Shown: positions 19,802 through 29,032, counted from the stretch's first letter. The stretch: DNA of 64,000 nucleotides from Nitrospirota bacterium (GCA_016234115.1 JACRHD010000012.1:62001-126000); one strand, 5' to 3'. Notes: generated from the sequence alone by a model not told the origin. Numbers and translations: made by a program.

Positions 19802-20312
19802 TTTCATTCCACCTCACCGTGTCGAGCGTTACAGAATGCGGCGCCCCGGTCTTAAGGTCGTTCCAGCAGGCCCTTACGCGGACGGCGGACACAGGCACAA
19901 CCGACGCCCCGTCGGGGTCACCGGCCGGGGCGCAGCCGGCCGCCAGATTCGCGCCGCATGAATTGTCATCGCCGGGCAACGTCAAACTGACGCAGTCCGG
20001 AACGACCCACAAGGCCCTTGTAAATGTCACTCCTCCCGAAATCTCGGGACCGGTGGCGGGATTATCAGGGTCCGCTCCGGAGACAAGATTTGTATATGGA
20101 GTGGATTTGATTCTTTCCACAAGCTCCTGGCCCAGATTCGTGGCAATCTTCAATTCCCTGCTTGCCGCGTTCCCTGTTACAGAATAATACTGCATCCCGA
20201 TTACCCCCAACATGCCTATAAGCAGCACGACAAGGGCTATCATTACCTCGATAAGGGTGAAGCCAAAGGATGAATCCGAAAAAGTCCCGCCGGCAGCCTT
20301 CAGCTTTTTCAT
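19788..20312 (-). CDS. pilV: PilV-like minor pilin
   Basis: 174 residues. The prepilin motif SFGFTLIEVMIALVVLLIGMLG has the class III consensus G/F-T-L-x-E5. The following ASRELKIATNLGQELVERIKS is typical of PilV. It overlaps fimT upstream by 4 bases (ATGA) and pilW downstream by 14 bases, giving coupled translation. The product would be a low-abundance subunit in the pilus priming complex. Confidence 0.85.
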   Translation of the reverse strand: MKKLKAAGGTFSDSSFGFTLIEVMIALVVLLIGMLGVIGMQYYSVTGNAASRELKIATNLGQELVERIKSTPYTNLVSGADPDNPATGPEISGGVTFTRALWVVPDCVSLTLPGDDNSCGANLAAGCAPAGDPDGASVVPVSAVRVRACWNDLKTGAPHSVTLDTVRWNENVIP

Positions 20313-20953
20313 CTGACCTCCGTATTTTCATTCCATCCAGAATTGACAGGGTCATCTGCGTTTCCTTCCCACATGTACAAATTGATCAGGCCCGCCGTAT
20401 TGGCCAGCTCGACGCAATATGAATATCCCCTGTCCGCGCTGTTATGCTGAAAATAGGCGGCGCCGTTGGGGGTCGCCGACCCGTCGGGGTTGAACCGGAA
20501 AAACGGCGCGTCTGATATATCGACGCCATTCGGGCCGTTGGGAGGAACGGTCGTAAAATTGCCGATGCCTAACACAACATTGCTGCCAAAATCATTTTGC
20601 TGACTGACTTCCCGGACCGGCAGGATATTGTTGTTCACATCTTCTCCATACCCGTCCACTCCGGCATCGCTGAGATCGCCGTCGCCGTTTCCGTCAAAAC
20701 CGATCCTGTATGTGTTTGCGCCGCCCTCATTAAATGTAATAAGGTAAGCCCTGTTTTCCCTGATCGCCATGGTCCTTGCCAGTCTCATATTCTGCAGCAG
20801 CTCTGTTGCGGCCCTCTTGACCTTGTTTGTCGCCGTAAACCTTCCATACTGCGGTATGCCTGTAAGGGCAAGTATTCCAATGATTGCAACAACGATTATC
20901 AGCTCGATTAATGTTACTCCGGAATTTTTTCTCCATATGTTGAAATTGAACAT
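20309..20953 (-). CDS. fimT: FimT/GspH-type pseudopilin, first gene of the pilus operon
   Basis: A 214-residue prepilin with NSGVTLIELIIVVAIIGILALTG near the N-terminus and the GspH/FimT region with AATELLQNMRLARTMAIRENR. The ATG at 20953 is used because it gives a short leader peptide (MFNFNIWRKNSG) before the cleavage site, unlike the longer frame. It probably starts the operon running through pilV, W, X, the unknown gene, pilY1 and the lipoprotein. Confidence 0.85.
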   Translation of the reverse strand: MFNFNIWRKNSGVTLIELIIVVAIIGILALTGIPQYGRFTATNKVKRAATELLQNMRLARTMAIRENRAYLITFNEGGANTYRIGFDGNGDGDLSDAGVDGYGEDVNNNILPVREVSQQNDFGSNVVLGIGNFTTVPPNGPNGVDISDAPFFRFNPDGSATPNGAAYFQHNSADRGYSYCVELANTAGLINLYMWEGNADDPVNSGWNENTEVR

Positions 20954-21136
20954 ATCACCCTGACCTTTAGCAATTATGATGCTAATGGAGGACCCTGATT
21001 TTTCAGTGTGTTGGCAATATTCTTGTGCTGTCCTGCGCAACGGGCTTCATAAAATTGTGTAACGGATTACACATTATATTAATCGGAGAATTTTGGTGTA
21101 TACTTAAAAAGGTCCAAGGGCAAGGAGGAGCTAAGG

Positions 21137-22516
21137 ATGGATATCGATATTGCTGAAGACATCATCAGGAAGGCACTGACAAGAGGCTGCGATGCCGCTG
21201 AAGTTTTCATGAAAAATGCAAAGGGCCTTTCAGTAGAGGTAAAAGGCGGGGAGGTCGAGGCGCTGGAAGCGGCCATGGATTACGGCATCGCAGTAAGGGT
21301 CATCAGAAACCGGAGACCAGGATTCGCCTTTACGAACAGTCCGGAAGACCTCGGGGCCGCTATAGATAAGGCCGTGATGAGCGCAGGATGGACCAGTGAG
21401 GATGAGTATGTAGACTTACCGGGTCACGAGTCATGGAAAGAGGTCCTGATATTTGATGAAAAAATAAAAAACATAAAAGAAGATGATGTCATCAAAGACG
21501 CGATGTTACTCGAAGAAAGCGCAATAGCTTTTGATAAAAGAATAAAAAAAGTAAGAAAGGCCGAAGTCTCGGCCGGCACGGCCTCTACTACGATAGTCAA
21601 CTCGAAGGGTGTGACCGTCAGCTACGAAAGCACATATTATTCGGCGCATGTAACGACCCTGGCCCAGGACGACAGCGGGGAGGGACAGATGGGATGGGAT
21701 TTTGCCGGCAGCAGGAGGCTGAGCGATATAAATGTCGCCTCTGTCGGAAAAACCGCGGCCGGAAGGGCGGTCGGGCTCCTTGGTTCCCGGAAGATAGCTT
21801 CCGTCAAGGCCCCGGTCATACTGAGTCCGTCCGTAGCCGTCGATTTTCTCGAAATCCTCAGCGCGTCCATATCCGCCGAGGCGGTCCAGAAAAAACGCTC
21901 TTTCCTGATCGACAAGATAGGGCGGAAGGTCATGAGCGGGCTCGTCGATATTATTGATGACGGCCTCATGCAGTGGGGGACAGGGACGAAACCCGCTGAT
22001 GACGAAGGCGTTTCCGTCACAAAAAAAGAGATTGTATCAGGAGGAGTATTAAACGGTTTCATTCACAATACCTATACCGCAAAAAAAGCAGGCGTTAAAT
22101 CCACCGGCAATGCCGTAAGGGGCTCCTATAAAGGCCTTCCCGGCGTCGGCGTTACGAACTTCTATATTAAACCCGCAAACATCCGGGAGTCAGTGGCAGG
22201 GGCGGGTTTCAAACCCGCCCTCGCAGAATCAGATAGAGGAGATAATAAGCTGGTAAAGTCCCTCTCAAGGGGAATACTGGTCCTCGGGGCAATGGGAGTG
22301 CATACGGCAAATCCGGTATCGGGCGATTTTTCCATAGGTATTTCCGGGCTCTGGATCGAGAAAGGAGAAGCGCTTTATCCCGTTAAAGAGGCGGTAATAT
22401 CCGGCAATGTCCTCGATATGTTCAGGAAGGTCGAAGCTGTCGGGAGCGATCTCACGTTTTACGGCAAAGTGGGCTCGCCGAGTATTTTGATTGGTGATAT
22501 GGATATCAGCGCATAA
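21137..22516 (+). CDS. pmbA: PmbA/TldE-type modulator of DNA gyrase family protein
   Basis: 459 residues. TldD/PmbA fold with IRNRRPGFAFTN and CTD-like motifs (NTYTAKKAG, STGNAVRGSYKGLPGVGVTNFYI). No HExxxH zinc motif is seen, so this is the non-catalytic TldE/PmbA subunit. With TldD it forms a metalloprotease that trims unfolded peptides. TldD is not in the window. A palindrome (22200-22220) inserts about 15-20 extra residues (AGAGFKPALAE) between the two halves of the C-terminal domain, in frame. AAGGAGGAG precedes the ATG. Confidence 0.85.
   Translation: MDIDIAEDIIRKALTRGCDAAEVFMKNAKGLSVEVKGGEVEALEAAMDYGIAVRVIRNRRPGFAFTNSPEDLGAAIDKAVMSAGWTSEDEYVDLPGHESWKEVLIFDEKIKNIKEDDVIKDAMLLEESAIAFDKRIKKVRKAEVSAGTASTTIVNSKGVTVSYESTYYSAHVTTLAQDDSGEGQMGWDFAGSRRLSDINVASVGKTAAGRAVGLLGSRKIASVKAPVILSPSVAVDFLEILSASISAEAVQKKRSFLIDKIGRKVMSGLVDIIDDGLMQWGTGTKPADDEGVSVTKKEIVSGGVLNGFIHNTYTAKKAGVKSTGNAVRGSYKGLPGVGVTNFYIKPANIRESVAGAGFKPALAESDRGDNKLVKSLSRGILVLGAMGVHTANPVSGDFSIGISGLWIEKGEALYPVKEAVISGNVLDMFRKVEAVGSDLTFYGKVGSPSILIGDMDISA
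22200..22220. repeat. GTAGGGGCGGGTTT-type palindrome inside pmbA
   Basis: A perfect 10-bp inverted repeat (GGGCGGGTTT, one base, AAACCCGCCC). It is translated as AGAGFKPAL, a peptide typical of this element type. Related copies are at 8253, 28381 and 60214. Confidence 0.8.
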
Positions 22517-22552
22517 AGGGAGGCCTGAGCATCTGCCGGATCAGCCGCCGGC

Positions 22553-22813
22553 TTAGCGTTTGTTGTTCAGGATGGAATTCTTTAAGTTGCTCGCGCCGTC
22601 TTTGAAACGCTTCAATAATTTTCTTGCCCACACGAATTCCGTAGCCAATATCGCGAGCCCTACGGGTATGGCAACAGTTGCAGGACCGGGCAGAATGACC
22701 ATCGCCAGTCCTATGAGAAGTATCGTAAACCCGACAACGATCTTAACAAGCCGCTTCGCCTGCTGAAGAGTCGAAATCAGCGGATGTCTTTTTTCCTTTG
22801 ATACGTCCATCAT
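22553..22813 (-). CDS. PGPGW-family small membrane protein
   Basis: About 86 residues. One or two hydrophobic segments carry the signature VILPGPATVAIPVGLAILATEFVWARKLLKR, characteristic of the Transmemb_PGPGW family, whose function is not known. ATG codons are at 22813 and 22810. The longer frame that starts in repeat DNA (NRLNRLNG) is rejected. No Shine-Dalgarno is visible because a terminator hairpin abuts the start, so translation initiation is uncertain. Confidence 0.65.
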   Translation of the reverse strand: MMDVSKEKRHPLISTLQQAKRLVKIVVGFTILLIGLAMVILPGPATVAIPVGLAILATEFVWARKLLKRFKDGASNLKNSILNNKR

Positions 22814-22843
22814 AAAAAAACCGCTTGAACCGTTCAAGCGGTT
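22814..22843 (-). terminator. Intrinsic terminator after the slipin gene
   Basis: A perfect 11-bp stem (22819-22829 with 22833-22843, AACCGCTTGAA), 3-base loop and a seven-T run on the minus strand. It directly abuts the next ATG. A further partial copy of the same unit follows (22841-22860), suggesting it arose from a repeat element. Confidence 0.8.
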
Positions 22844-22864
22844 CAAGCGGTTCAAACGGTTACA

Positions 22865-23635
22865 TTATTCCGCTTCTTTTTTCAGTTTCCTGAAAAACGG
22901 TTCGATCAGGTCGATGGGCACAGGAAAAATGGTGGTCGAATTTTTCTCTGCCGCAACTTCCGTCAATGTCTGCAGGAACCGCAACTGTAACGCCGCAGGC
23001 TGCTTTCCAATGATCGCAGCGGCATCTGCAAGCTTTTGAGAGGCCTCGAATTCACCTTCAGCATGAATGACCTTCGCCCTCCTCTCACGCTCGGCCTCGG
23101 CCTGCTTTGCAATGGCCCTCTGCATTTCAACCGGGAGATCGACATTTTTTACTTCGACAGTCGTGACCTTGATTCCCCACGGCTCTGTCTGGTCATCGAT
23201 TATTTTCTGTAACTCCGCATTTAATTCATCCCTTTTGGAAAGGAGGTCATCAAGGGCGCTTTGTCCCAGCACGCTCCTGAGCGTTGTCTGGGAAATCTGC
23301 GAGGTCGCATATTCGTAATCCGCGACTTCGGTTATCGCCTTTATCGGCTCTACAACCCTGAAATACACGACCGCGTTCACTTTCACAGTGACGTTGTCTT
23401 TTGTGATGACGTCCTGCGACGGCACATCCATCGTTATGGTGCGGAGACTCACCTTCACAAGTTTATCGATGATCGGCCAGATAATTACAAGGCCGGGGCC
23501 CTTGATGGGGATTATTCTGCCGAGCCTGAAAACGACCCCCCTTTCATACTCGCGCAGGACCTTGATGGCGCTGGATATAAAATAAAGAACAAGCAGAACC
23601 GCCAGGATTAATCCTGACAAACCGAACTGAAACAT
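22865..23635 (-). CDS. Slipin (stomatin/prohibitin SPFH family)
   Basis: 256 residues. One N-terminal membrane hairpin/helix (about 5-25), then the SPFH domain with [26 protein letters not shown] and [23 protein letters not shown]. An Ala/Glu-rich coiled coil follows ([22 protein letters not shown]), then a C-terminal hydrophobic stretch. Slipins form membrane microdomain scaffolds and are substrates of long NfeD proteases. nfeD is in the window but 15 kb away. Confidence 0.9.
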   Translation of the reverse strand: MFQFGLSGLILAVLLVLYFISSAIKVLREYERGVVFRLGRIIPIKGPGLVIIWPIIDKLVKVSLRTITMDVPSQDVITKDNVTVKVNAVVYFRVVEPIKAITEVADYEYATSQISQTTLRSVLGQSALDDLLSKRDELNAELQKIIDDQTEPWGIKVTTVEVKNVDLPVEMQRAIAKQAEAERERRAKVIHAEGEFEASQKLADAAAIIGKQPAALQLRFLQTLTEVAAEKNSTTIFPVPIDLIEPFFRKLKKEAE

Positions 23636-23721
23636 ATGTCCCTCCTTGATTTTGAGTGTTAGTTTAATAGATTATATCACGGTATGATAATCAAATTAAT
23701 TCAAATATGGAAGTCAGCCGC

Positions 23722-23832
23722 TGATTTTCGCGGATTGACACGGACAGTAAAGAAAATAATGGTATTTGAGAAGGCAACAGATTTGATTGCGCCTTAATAA
23801 TTTCGATGGGTAATCCGTGATTATCCGTGTCT
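23722..23832. repeat. ACGGAT-type inverted element
   Basis: Starts at GATTTTCGCGGATTGACACGGAC and ends at AATCCGTGATTATCCGTGTCT, with an AT-rich centre carrying AACAGATTTGATTGCGCC. It is related to the copies at 12.54 kb and 55.0 kb and runs up to the macA-like gene start. Confidence 0.65.
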
Positions 23833-23847
23833 AAGGAAGCATTGCTT

Positions 23848-25056
23848 ATGACGCACGACGACCTTTCAAAATTAAAAATAAACAAAGCGGCATTATCATC
23901 AGCTCCGCATAGACGCAGGAAGATGTTCTTACCTGCAGCGGCAATAGTAATTATGGTCCTCGGCGGAATTTCTTATTTCAAAGGAAAATCCGTTGAGGTG
24001 GAAGTTGTGACCGTGTCGCAGATTTACCCGTCTCAGACCTTCACGGTTTTAAACGCAAGCGGCTACGTGGTTGCGCAGCGCAAGGCGGCTGTGGCTTCAA
24101 AGATAACCGGTCGTCTTGAAGCGCTTATGGTGGAAGAAGGCAACATGGTGAAGAAGGGGGATATTATCGCCAGGCTTGAAAACGCAGACGCTGCCGCTGT
24201 TAGGGAGCGGGCCGCCGCCGACCTGGAAGAGGTCCGGCACAATCTCGAACAGGCGAAGGTCGAACTTCATGACGCCGCGCTTTCATTTGACAGAAACAAA
24301 GAACTGTTCTCGCAGGAGCTGATTACAAAGGCTGCCTATGACGCCGCTGAAACACGGTTGAGGAAATCCCGGGCTGCCGTATCTTCGGCTGAGGCTTCGG
24401 TAAAGGCCCGCGCTGCCGCCCTGAAAGAGGCCGAGGTGTCTGTTGAATACTCATTCATACGCGCCCCCTTTGACGCCGTAGTGCTTACCAAGAACGCCGA
24501 TATCGGCGATATTATTACGCCCCTTGGCGCGGCGGCGAACGCCAAGGCCGCGGCAGTCACGATCGCCGACATGGGGTCCCTCGAAGTAGAGGTCGATGTC
24601 TCCGAATCGAATATCGGACAGGTGAAGGCGGGACAGCCCTGCGAGATAATCCTTGACGCCATACCCGATTCGCGTTTTCGCGGAGAGGTCCATACGGTCG
24701 TCCCGACCGCGGACAGGACCAAGGCTTCAGTGCTGGTCAAGGTCCGCTTCATAGACAAAGACAAACGCATACTTCCCGAGATGAGCGCAAAGGTCGCATT
24801 CCTTCAGCGCCCCGTGGCCCCAAAAGAGCAACAACCGCGCACTGTCGTTGACCCGGCATCGCTTCTCGGCCGTGACAACAGAAAGGCAGTGTTTCTCATA
24901 AAGGATGATCACGCATTTGAGACACCTGTAACGATTGGTCCCCAAATAGGCGATACGGTCGAGGTCCTGAGCGGTGTGAAGGCAGGCGACAAAGTCGTCT
25001 TGCACCCTTCCGACAAATTGAGAAACGGCGACAAAATAACTGTCCTGGAGAAGTAA
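23848..25056 (+). CDS. MacA-like periplasmic adaptor (HlyD/RND membrane fusion family)
   Basis: About 402 residues. It has a single N-terminal membrane helix (FLPAAAIVIMVLGGISYF), a barrel/lipoyl half-motif (VAQRKAAVASKITGRLEALMVEEGNMVKKGDII) and a long coiled-coil hairpin. The second lipoyl half is SFIRAPFDAVVL, with a membrane-proximal domain at the end. It would link the inner-membrane ABC transporter encoded just downstream to an outer-membrane factor, which is not in the window. A GTG at 23827 is possible, but the ATG at 23848 follows AAGGAAGC and lies outside the repeat. Confidence 0.85.
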   Translation: MTHDDLSKLKINKAALSSAPHRRRKMFLPAAAIVIMVLGGISYFKGKSVEVEVVTVSQIYPSQTFTVLNASGYVVAQRKAAVASKITGRLEALMVEEGNMVKKGDIIARLENADAAAVRERAAADLEEVRHNLEQAKVELHDAALSFDRNKELFSQELITKAAYDAAETRLRKSRAAVSSAEASVKARAAALKEAEVSVEYSFIRAPFDAVVLTKNADIGDIITPLGAAANAKAAAVTIADMGSLEVEVDVSESNIGQVKAGQPCEIILDAIPDSRFRGEVHTVVPTADRTKASVLVKVRFIDKDKRILPEMSAKVAFLQRPVAPKEQQPRTVVDPASLLGRDNRKAVFLIKDDHAFETPVTIGPQIGDTVEVLSGVKAGDKVVLHPSDKLRNGDKITVLEK

Positions 25057-25809
25057 ATGCCGGAGAAAGCTCCCATCGTCGAGATCAGAAACCTGTTCAA
25101 GTCCTATCAGCGCGGCAGTCAGACCATACCCGTTTTGCAGGACATTGATCTTGATATCGCGGAGGGCGAATTCCTCGCCCTGATGGGGCCATCCGGTTCA
25201 GGAAAGACCACGCTCCTTAATTTGATTGCCGGAATCGACAGGGCCGACAGCGGCATCATGCGGATCGGCGGAATCGATATTACCCCGCTTTCTGAAACTG
25301 ATCTTGCAAAGTGGCGCGCAGCAAATGTAGGCTTCATATTCCAGTTCTATAATCTGATCCCGGTGCTTACCGCGTATGAAAATGTGGAACTCCCCCTGCT
25401 GTTGACCGGTCTGTCGAAGAAGGAGCGCAGGGAGCATGTAGAGACCGCCCTGCGCCTTGTCAACCTTGGGGACCGGATGGAGCATTACCCGACACAGTTG
25501 TCCGGAGGGCAGCAGCAGCGTGTGGCGATAGCGCGCGCGGTCGTGCCTGATCCCTCGATAATCGTCGCCGATGAGCCTACCGGCGATCTCGACCGTGTTT
25601 CGGCGTTTGAAATCCTCGATCTTATGGAAAAACTCGTCCATGAATTCGGCAAGACGATCATCATGGTCACCCACGACCCGAGGGCGGCGCAGGAAGCCCA
25701 CGTGGTCAGGAATTTGGAAAAGGGAGTTTTAACAGAAGAACGGGGTCCAGGGTCAGGGGGCAAGGGTCAGGGAAGAGAGGACTTTGGGTTTCGTACCCCT
25801 GCCCCTTGA
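25057..25809 (+). CDS. MacB/LolD-type ABC transporter ATPase
   Basis: 250 residues with Walker [11 protein letters not shown]-loop ([22 protein letters not shown]), signature [14 protein letters not shown], Walker [13 protein letters not shown] and switch His in MVTHD. It starts one base after the adaptor stop. The last 25 residues (after EKGVLTEE) are Gly/Arg-rich and encoded by an inverted heptamer element (25742-25814), so the native C-terminus has been extended. It probably powers export with the two FtsX proteins downstream. Confidence 0.9.
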   Translation: MPEKAPIVEIRNLFKSYQRGSQTIPVLQDIDLDIAEGEFLALMGPSGSGKTTLLNLIAGIDRADSGIMRIGGIDITPLSETDLAKWRAANVGFIFQFYNLIPVLTAYENVELPLLLTGLSKKERREHVETALRLVNLGDRMEHYPTQLSGGQQQRVAIARAVVPDPSIIVADEPTGDLDRVSAFEILDLMEKLVHEFGKTIIMVTHDPRAAQEAHVVRNLEKGVLTEERGPGSGGKGQGREDFGFRTPAP

Positions 25810-25814
25810 CCCTG
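25742..25814. repeat. Inverted heptanucleotide element at the 3' end of the ABC ATPase gene
   Basis: The left arm has GGGTCCA, GGGTCAG, GGGGCAA, GGGTCAG and the right arm ACCCCTGCCCCTTGACCCTG. It supplies the last part of the reading frame and its stop codon. Confidence 0.8.
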
Positions 25815-25821
25815 TTTTATT

Positions 25822-26979
25822 ATGTATACTCTAAAGCTTATTTTCAAAAACGCCTTCAGGCACAAGCTGCGCACCTGCCTGACAATCCTCAGCGTTGCGG
25901 TGGCGATCCTCTCCTTCGGTCTCTTGAGGACCGTTGTGCGCGCCTGGTATGTGGGCGTCGAGGCGTCTTCTGCAAGCAGGCTCGTAACGAGGAACTCCAT
26001 CTCCCTGGTATTTCCGCTCCCGCTTTCATACAGGGAAAAAATCCGGCAGGTGACGGGCGTTAAACAGGTCTCACATGGAAACTGGTTCGGCGGCATATAC
26101 ATTGATGAGAAAAATTTCTTCCCCAGTTTTGCGATGGAGCCCAAGACGCTGCTTGAGCTGTATCCCGAGTATGTTCTTCCTCCTGATCAGAAGGCGGCCT
26201 TTCTGCGCGACAGAAAGGCGTGTGTGGCAGGCCTGAAGACCGCCCGGAAATACGGATGGAAGATCGGCGATACGATAACCCTGAAAGGCACGATATTCCC
26301 CGGCAACTGGGAGTTTGTCCTGCGCGGCATTTACAAAGGCAGCAATAAGAACATAGACGAGACCCAGTTTTTCTTTCACTGGGACTATATGAATGAGACG
26401 ATGAAGAAGATCATCCCCCGCCGCGCGGACCAGGTCGGCTTTTACATGATAGAGCTGAAAGACCCCGACACGGCCGCGGAGGTATCGCTTGCGATCGACG
26501 GGACCTTCAAAAATTCCCTGGCCGAGACCCTGACTGAGACCGAAAAGGCGTTCCAGATGAGTTTTGTCTCAATGACGGAGGCGATTGTCGTGGCCATACA
26601 ATTAGTATCGTTTGTCGTCATCATTATCATCTTTGCGGTGTCCGCCAATACAATGGCGATGACCGCGCGCGAGCGTCTCGGGGAGTACGCGGTATTCAAG
26701 ACCCTCGGCTTCAGCGGATGGCACATCGGGGCCATGATATTCGGAGAGTCGATCTTTATAACAATGTTAGGCTGCGCCGCCGGAATTATTTTCACCTTCC
26801 CTGCCGCCAAGGCCTTCGGCAGCGCAATGAGCACATTCATTCCCGTATTCAATATTGAAACAAAGACGATATATATGGATATCGCCGCTGCGCTGATAGT
26901 AGGGATTGCGGCAGCCGTTTTCCCGGCGTACCGGGCGATTAATATCCGCATTGCTGATGGATTAAGGAGGATCGGTTAA
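25822..26979 (+). CDS. FtsX-family ABC transporter permease (first)
   Basis: 385 residues. An N-terminal membrane helix is followed by a large periplasmic MacB_PCD domain and three C-terminal helices (about 250-275, 305-330, 350-372). The FtsX core contains ANTMAMTARERLGEYAVFKTLGFSG. It pairs with the ATPase upstream and the second permease (27211), so the transporter is probably a heterodimer of permeases. The substrate is unknown. Confidence 0.85.
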   Translation: MYTLKLIFKNAFRHKLRTCLTILSVAVAILSFGLLRTVVRAWYVGVEASSASRLVTRNSISLVFPLPLSYREKIRQVTGVKQVSHGNWFGGIYIDEKNFFPSFAMEPKTLLELYPEYVLPPDQKAAFLRDRKACVAGLKTARKYGWKIGDTITLKGTIFPGNWEFVLRGIYKGSNKNIDETQFFFHWDYMNETMKKIIPRRADQVGFYMIELKDPDTAAEVSLAIDGTFKNSLAETLTETEKAFQMSFVSMTEAIVVAIQLVSFVVIIIIFAVSANTMAMTARERLGEYAVFKTLGFSGWHIGAMIFGESIFITMLGCAAGIIFTFPAAKAFGSAMSTFIPVFNIETKTIYMDIAAALIVGIAAAVFPAYRAINIRIADGLRRIG

Positions 26980-26985
26980 ATGAGT

Positions 26986-27198
26986 TTGGAGTTCAGAGTT
27001 TGGAGTCCGGCAGTCCTGTGTTTCTGGAGTCACTCCCCAAACCAGTCAGGATGTGGCATGGTGACAGCGGACCAATTTCGGGAAGGATTCCCGAGATACA
27101 GTAAAGAATATAATAAGAAAATCTCCCCTACCCCTCTTTGCTAAAGAGGGGAACATCTTTCCCCCTTTGAAAAAGGGGGAGAAAGGAGGATTTTGTAA
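26986..27198. other. Repeat-filled gap between the two permease genes
   Basis: A short inverted heptamer element (TTGGAGT, TCAGAGT, TTGGAGT and the complement CACTCCCCAAAC, about 26986-27045) is followed by a CCCC element with two hairpins: CCCCTCTTTGCTAAAGAGGGG (27132-27152) and CCCCCTTTGAAAAAGGGGG (27161-27179). The AGGAGG at the end may serve the second permease. Confidence 0.7.
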
Positions 27199-27210
27199 TA
27201 AATCTATTTT

Positions 27211-28377
27211 ATGAAAATTCCAATTTCATACAGCATCCGCAACCTCATGACGCGCAGGCTGACTACTGCCCTGACCGCCTCCGGCATGGCGCTTGTGGTC
27301 TTTGTCTTCGCCGCAGTGCTGATGCTTGCCGAGGGTCTTCAGAAGACCCTGGTGGAAACAGGCGCGCATGACAACGTGGTAATAATCCGCAAGGCCGCGG
27401 TCGCCGAAGTGCAGAGCGGTATAGAAAGGCCGCAGGATTCCGTTGTGGAGACACAGCCTGAAATTGCCACGGGGCCAAAGGGACAAAGATTGCTGGCAAA
27501 GGAAATGGTCGTCCTTATCAGCCTCCTGAAAAGAGGCAGCAATAAGCCCTCTAACGTGGTCATCAGGGGCATAGGTGAAAATTCAATGCTTCTCAGGCCC
27601 CAGGTCAGGCTTGCGAAAGGGAGAATGCCCAGACCCGGTTCATCAGAGATTATAGCAGGAAAGAGCATAGCAAAGAGGTTTCAGGGCGGCGGCATAGGCG
27701 AAACAATCCGTTTCGGCATGAGAGACTGGACGGTTGTGGGGATATTTGACGCGGGGAATACGGGCTTCAGCTCTGAAATCTGGGGTGATGTAAACCAGCT
27801 TATGCAGGCGTTCAGGCGGGTCGTATATTCTTCTGTTATTTTCAGACTAAGCAATTCAGCGGATTTTGAAAGAGTAAAGGCGCGTATCGAAAGCGATCCC
27901 CGCCTTCACCTTGAGGCTGAACGCGAGACAACGTATTACACCAAGCAGTCCGAGTTGATGGCAAAGTTCGTCCGTATCCTCGGCGTATCGCTTACCGCGA
28001 TATTCTCCTTCGGCGCGATCATCGGCGCGATGATAACCATGTATTCCTCAGTCGCGGGCCGCACAGCCGAGATTGGAACAATGCGGGCGCTTGGATTTCA
28101 GAGGAGAAACATCCTTGCCGCATTTCTCGCCGAGTCGCTGCTGTTAGGTTTCATAGGCGGATGCGCCGGATTATTTTTCGCGTCCTTCCTTCAGTTCTAC
28201 GCCATCTCAACAATGAACTGGCAGAGCTTCGCAGAGCTGGCGTTTAGCTTTACGCTAAACCTGAAGATTATTGCCCAGGCCCTCGGCTTTGCCCTGATAA
28301 TGGGTTTTACCGGCGGCGTCCTCCCGGCGCTGCGCGCGGCCCGGATGAATATAGTGGATGCGTTGAGGACGTCGTGA
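27211..28377 (+). CDS. FtsX-family ABC transporter permease (second)
   Basis: 388 residues with the same layout as the first permease: helix at about 20-40, periplasmic domain, then three helices near 255-280, 305-335 and 350-375. The core motif is AEIGTMRALGFQRRNIL. It starts after a repeat-filled gap but on the same strand with the same family, completing an adaptor-ATPase-permease-permease set (DevBCA/MacAB-like). Confidence 0.85.
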   Translation: MKIPISYSIRNLMTRRLTTALTASGMALVVFVFAAVLMLAEGLQKTLVETGAHDNVVIIRKAAVAEVQSGIERPQDSVVETQPEIATGPKGQRLLAKEMVVLISLLKRGSNKPSNVVIRGIGENSMLLRPQVRLAKGRMPRPGSSEIIAGKSIAKRFQGGGIGETIRFGMRDWTVVGIFDAGNTGFSSEIWGDVNQLMQAFRRVVYSSVIFRLSNSADFERVKARIESDPRLHLEAERETTYYTKQSELMAKFVRILGVSLTAIFSFGAIIGAMITMYSSVAGRTAEIGTMRALGFQRRNILAAFLAESLLLGFIGGCAGLFFASFLQFYAISTMNWQSFAELAFSFTLNLKIIAQALGFALIMGFTGGVLPALRAARMNIVDALRTS

Positions 28378-28380
28378 TGT

Positions 28381-28410
28381 GTAGGGGCGGCTTTAAAACC
28401 CGCACTGCCG
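28381..28410. repeat. GTAGGGGCGG palindrome, degenerate copy
   Basis: GTAGGGGCGGCTTTAAAACCCGCACTGCC begins two bases after the permease stop. The arms are imperfectly complementary. It is related to the copies in pmbA and at 60214. Confidence 0.6.
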
Positions 28411-28439
28411 TATTGAGTTTTGGTGACGTCCCACATAAA

Positions 28440-28477
28440 TTGACATAGAAAGAGTCTATGTGATAAGTTGTATCACA
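28440..28477 (+). promoter_or_regulatory. Promoter and palindromic operator of the RelE-type toxin-antitoxin operon
   Basis: TTGACA at 28440-28445 with a weak -10 (GATAAG, 28462-28467, spacing 16). A perfect inverted repeat TGTGATA-n5-TATCACA at 28459-28477 overlaps the -10, as expected for autorepression by an antitoxin. Confidence 0.65.
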
Positions 28478-28489
28478 AGGAGACATGAT

Positions 28490-28744
28490 ATGCCATCACG
28501 CGACTTAACAATCACTTTATCCGATTCTGTTTTTGAAGAAATAAAAAAATATAAGAAACTCTCACACAAAAGAAGCACAAAAGAGGCTGTTACAGAGTTA
28601 ATTAAATATGCTTTAACATTGCCGCCGTACTTTAAAAGTTTTGACTGGAAAAAGGCCGAGGCGGAAGCCGATAAAGAAATAGCAGCCGGAAAAACCAAGT
28701 CCTTCAAATCCGTAGAAGACTTCCTCTCAGACCTCAAGAAATGA
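28490..28744 (+). CDS. Antitoxin of a RelE/ParE-type module
   Basis: 84 residues. The N-terminal half (SRDLTITLSDSVFEEIKKYKKL) looks like a ribbon-helix-helix DNA-binding segment, followed by a charged, probably disordered tail (KSFKSVEDFLSDLKK) that would wrap the toxin. It starts at ATG 28490 with AAGGAGACATGAT before it, just downstream of a palindromic operator, and its stop overlaps the toxin ATG by 4 bases. Confidence 0.75.
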   Translation: MPSRDLTITLSDSVFEEIKKYKKLSHKRSTKEAVTELIKYALTLPPYFKSFDWKKAEAEADKEIAAGKTKSFKSVEDFLSDLKK

Positions 28745-29001
28745 AAATCCTCCGCACCGGGGTCTTTAAAGAGGATTTTAAACAGCTACCAAAACCTACG
28801 CAGGAAAAGTTTGAAAGCAAGATCATTCTTTTCATGAACAACATTCATCATCCGTCCCTCAGAGTCAAAAAGATGAAAGGTCATAAAAACCGCTGGGAAG
28901 CAAGCATCGACATGTTTTACAGATTCACATTTGAAATTCATTCCGATCATTATCTCCTGCGCCGCATCGGACCGCACGATGATGTCCTCAAGAAACCGTG
29001 A
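28741..29001 (+). CDS. RelE/ParE-family toxin
   Basis: 86 residues with the compact RelE-like layout: N-terminal FKEDFKQLPKPTQEKFESKI helix, then the strands RVKKMKGHKNRWEASIDMFYRFTFEI and a C-terminal HYLLRRIGPHDDVLKK. In the family such proteins cut mRNA on the ribosome or, for ParE, poison gyrase; I cannot tell which. It overlaps the antitoxin gene (ATGA). Confidence 0.8.
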   Translation: MKILRTGVFKEDFKQLPKPTQEKFESKIILFMNNIHHPSLRVKKMKGHKNRWEASIDMFYRFTFEIHSDHYLLRRIGPHDDVLKKP

Positions 29002-29032
29002 TCATTTTTCGGGGTTTAGTTGTTAGAAGACT

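Noticed and set aside
22814..22855. N-terminal NRLNRLNG extension of the PGPGW protein
   Set aside because: It is encoded by the terminator/repeat DNA; the ATG pair at 22810/22813 fits the family length.
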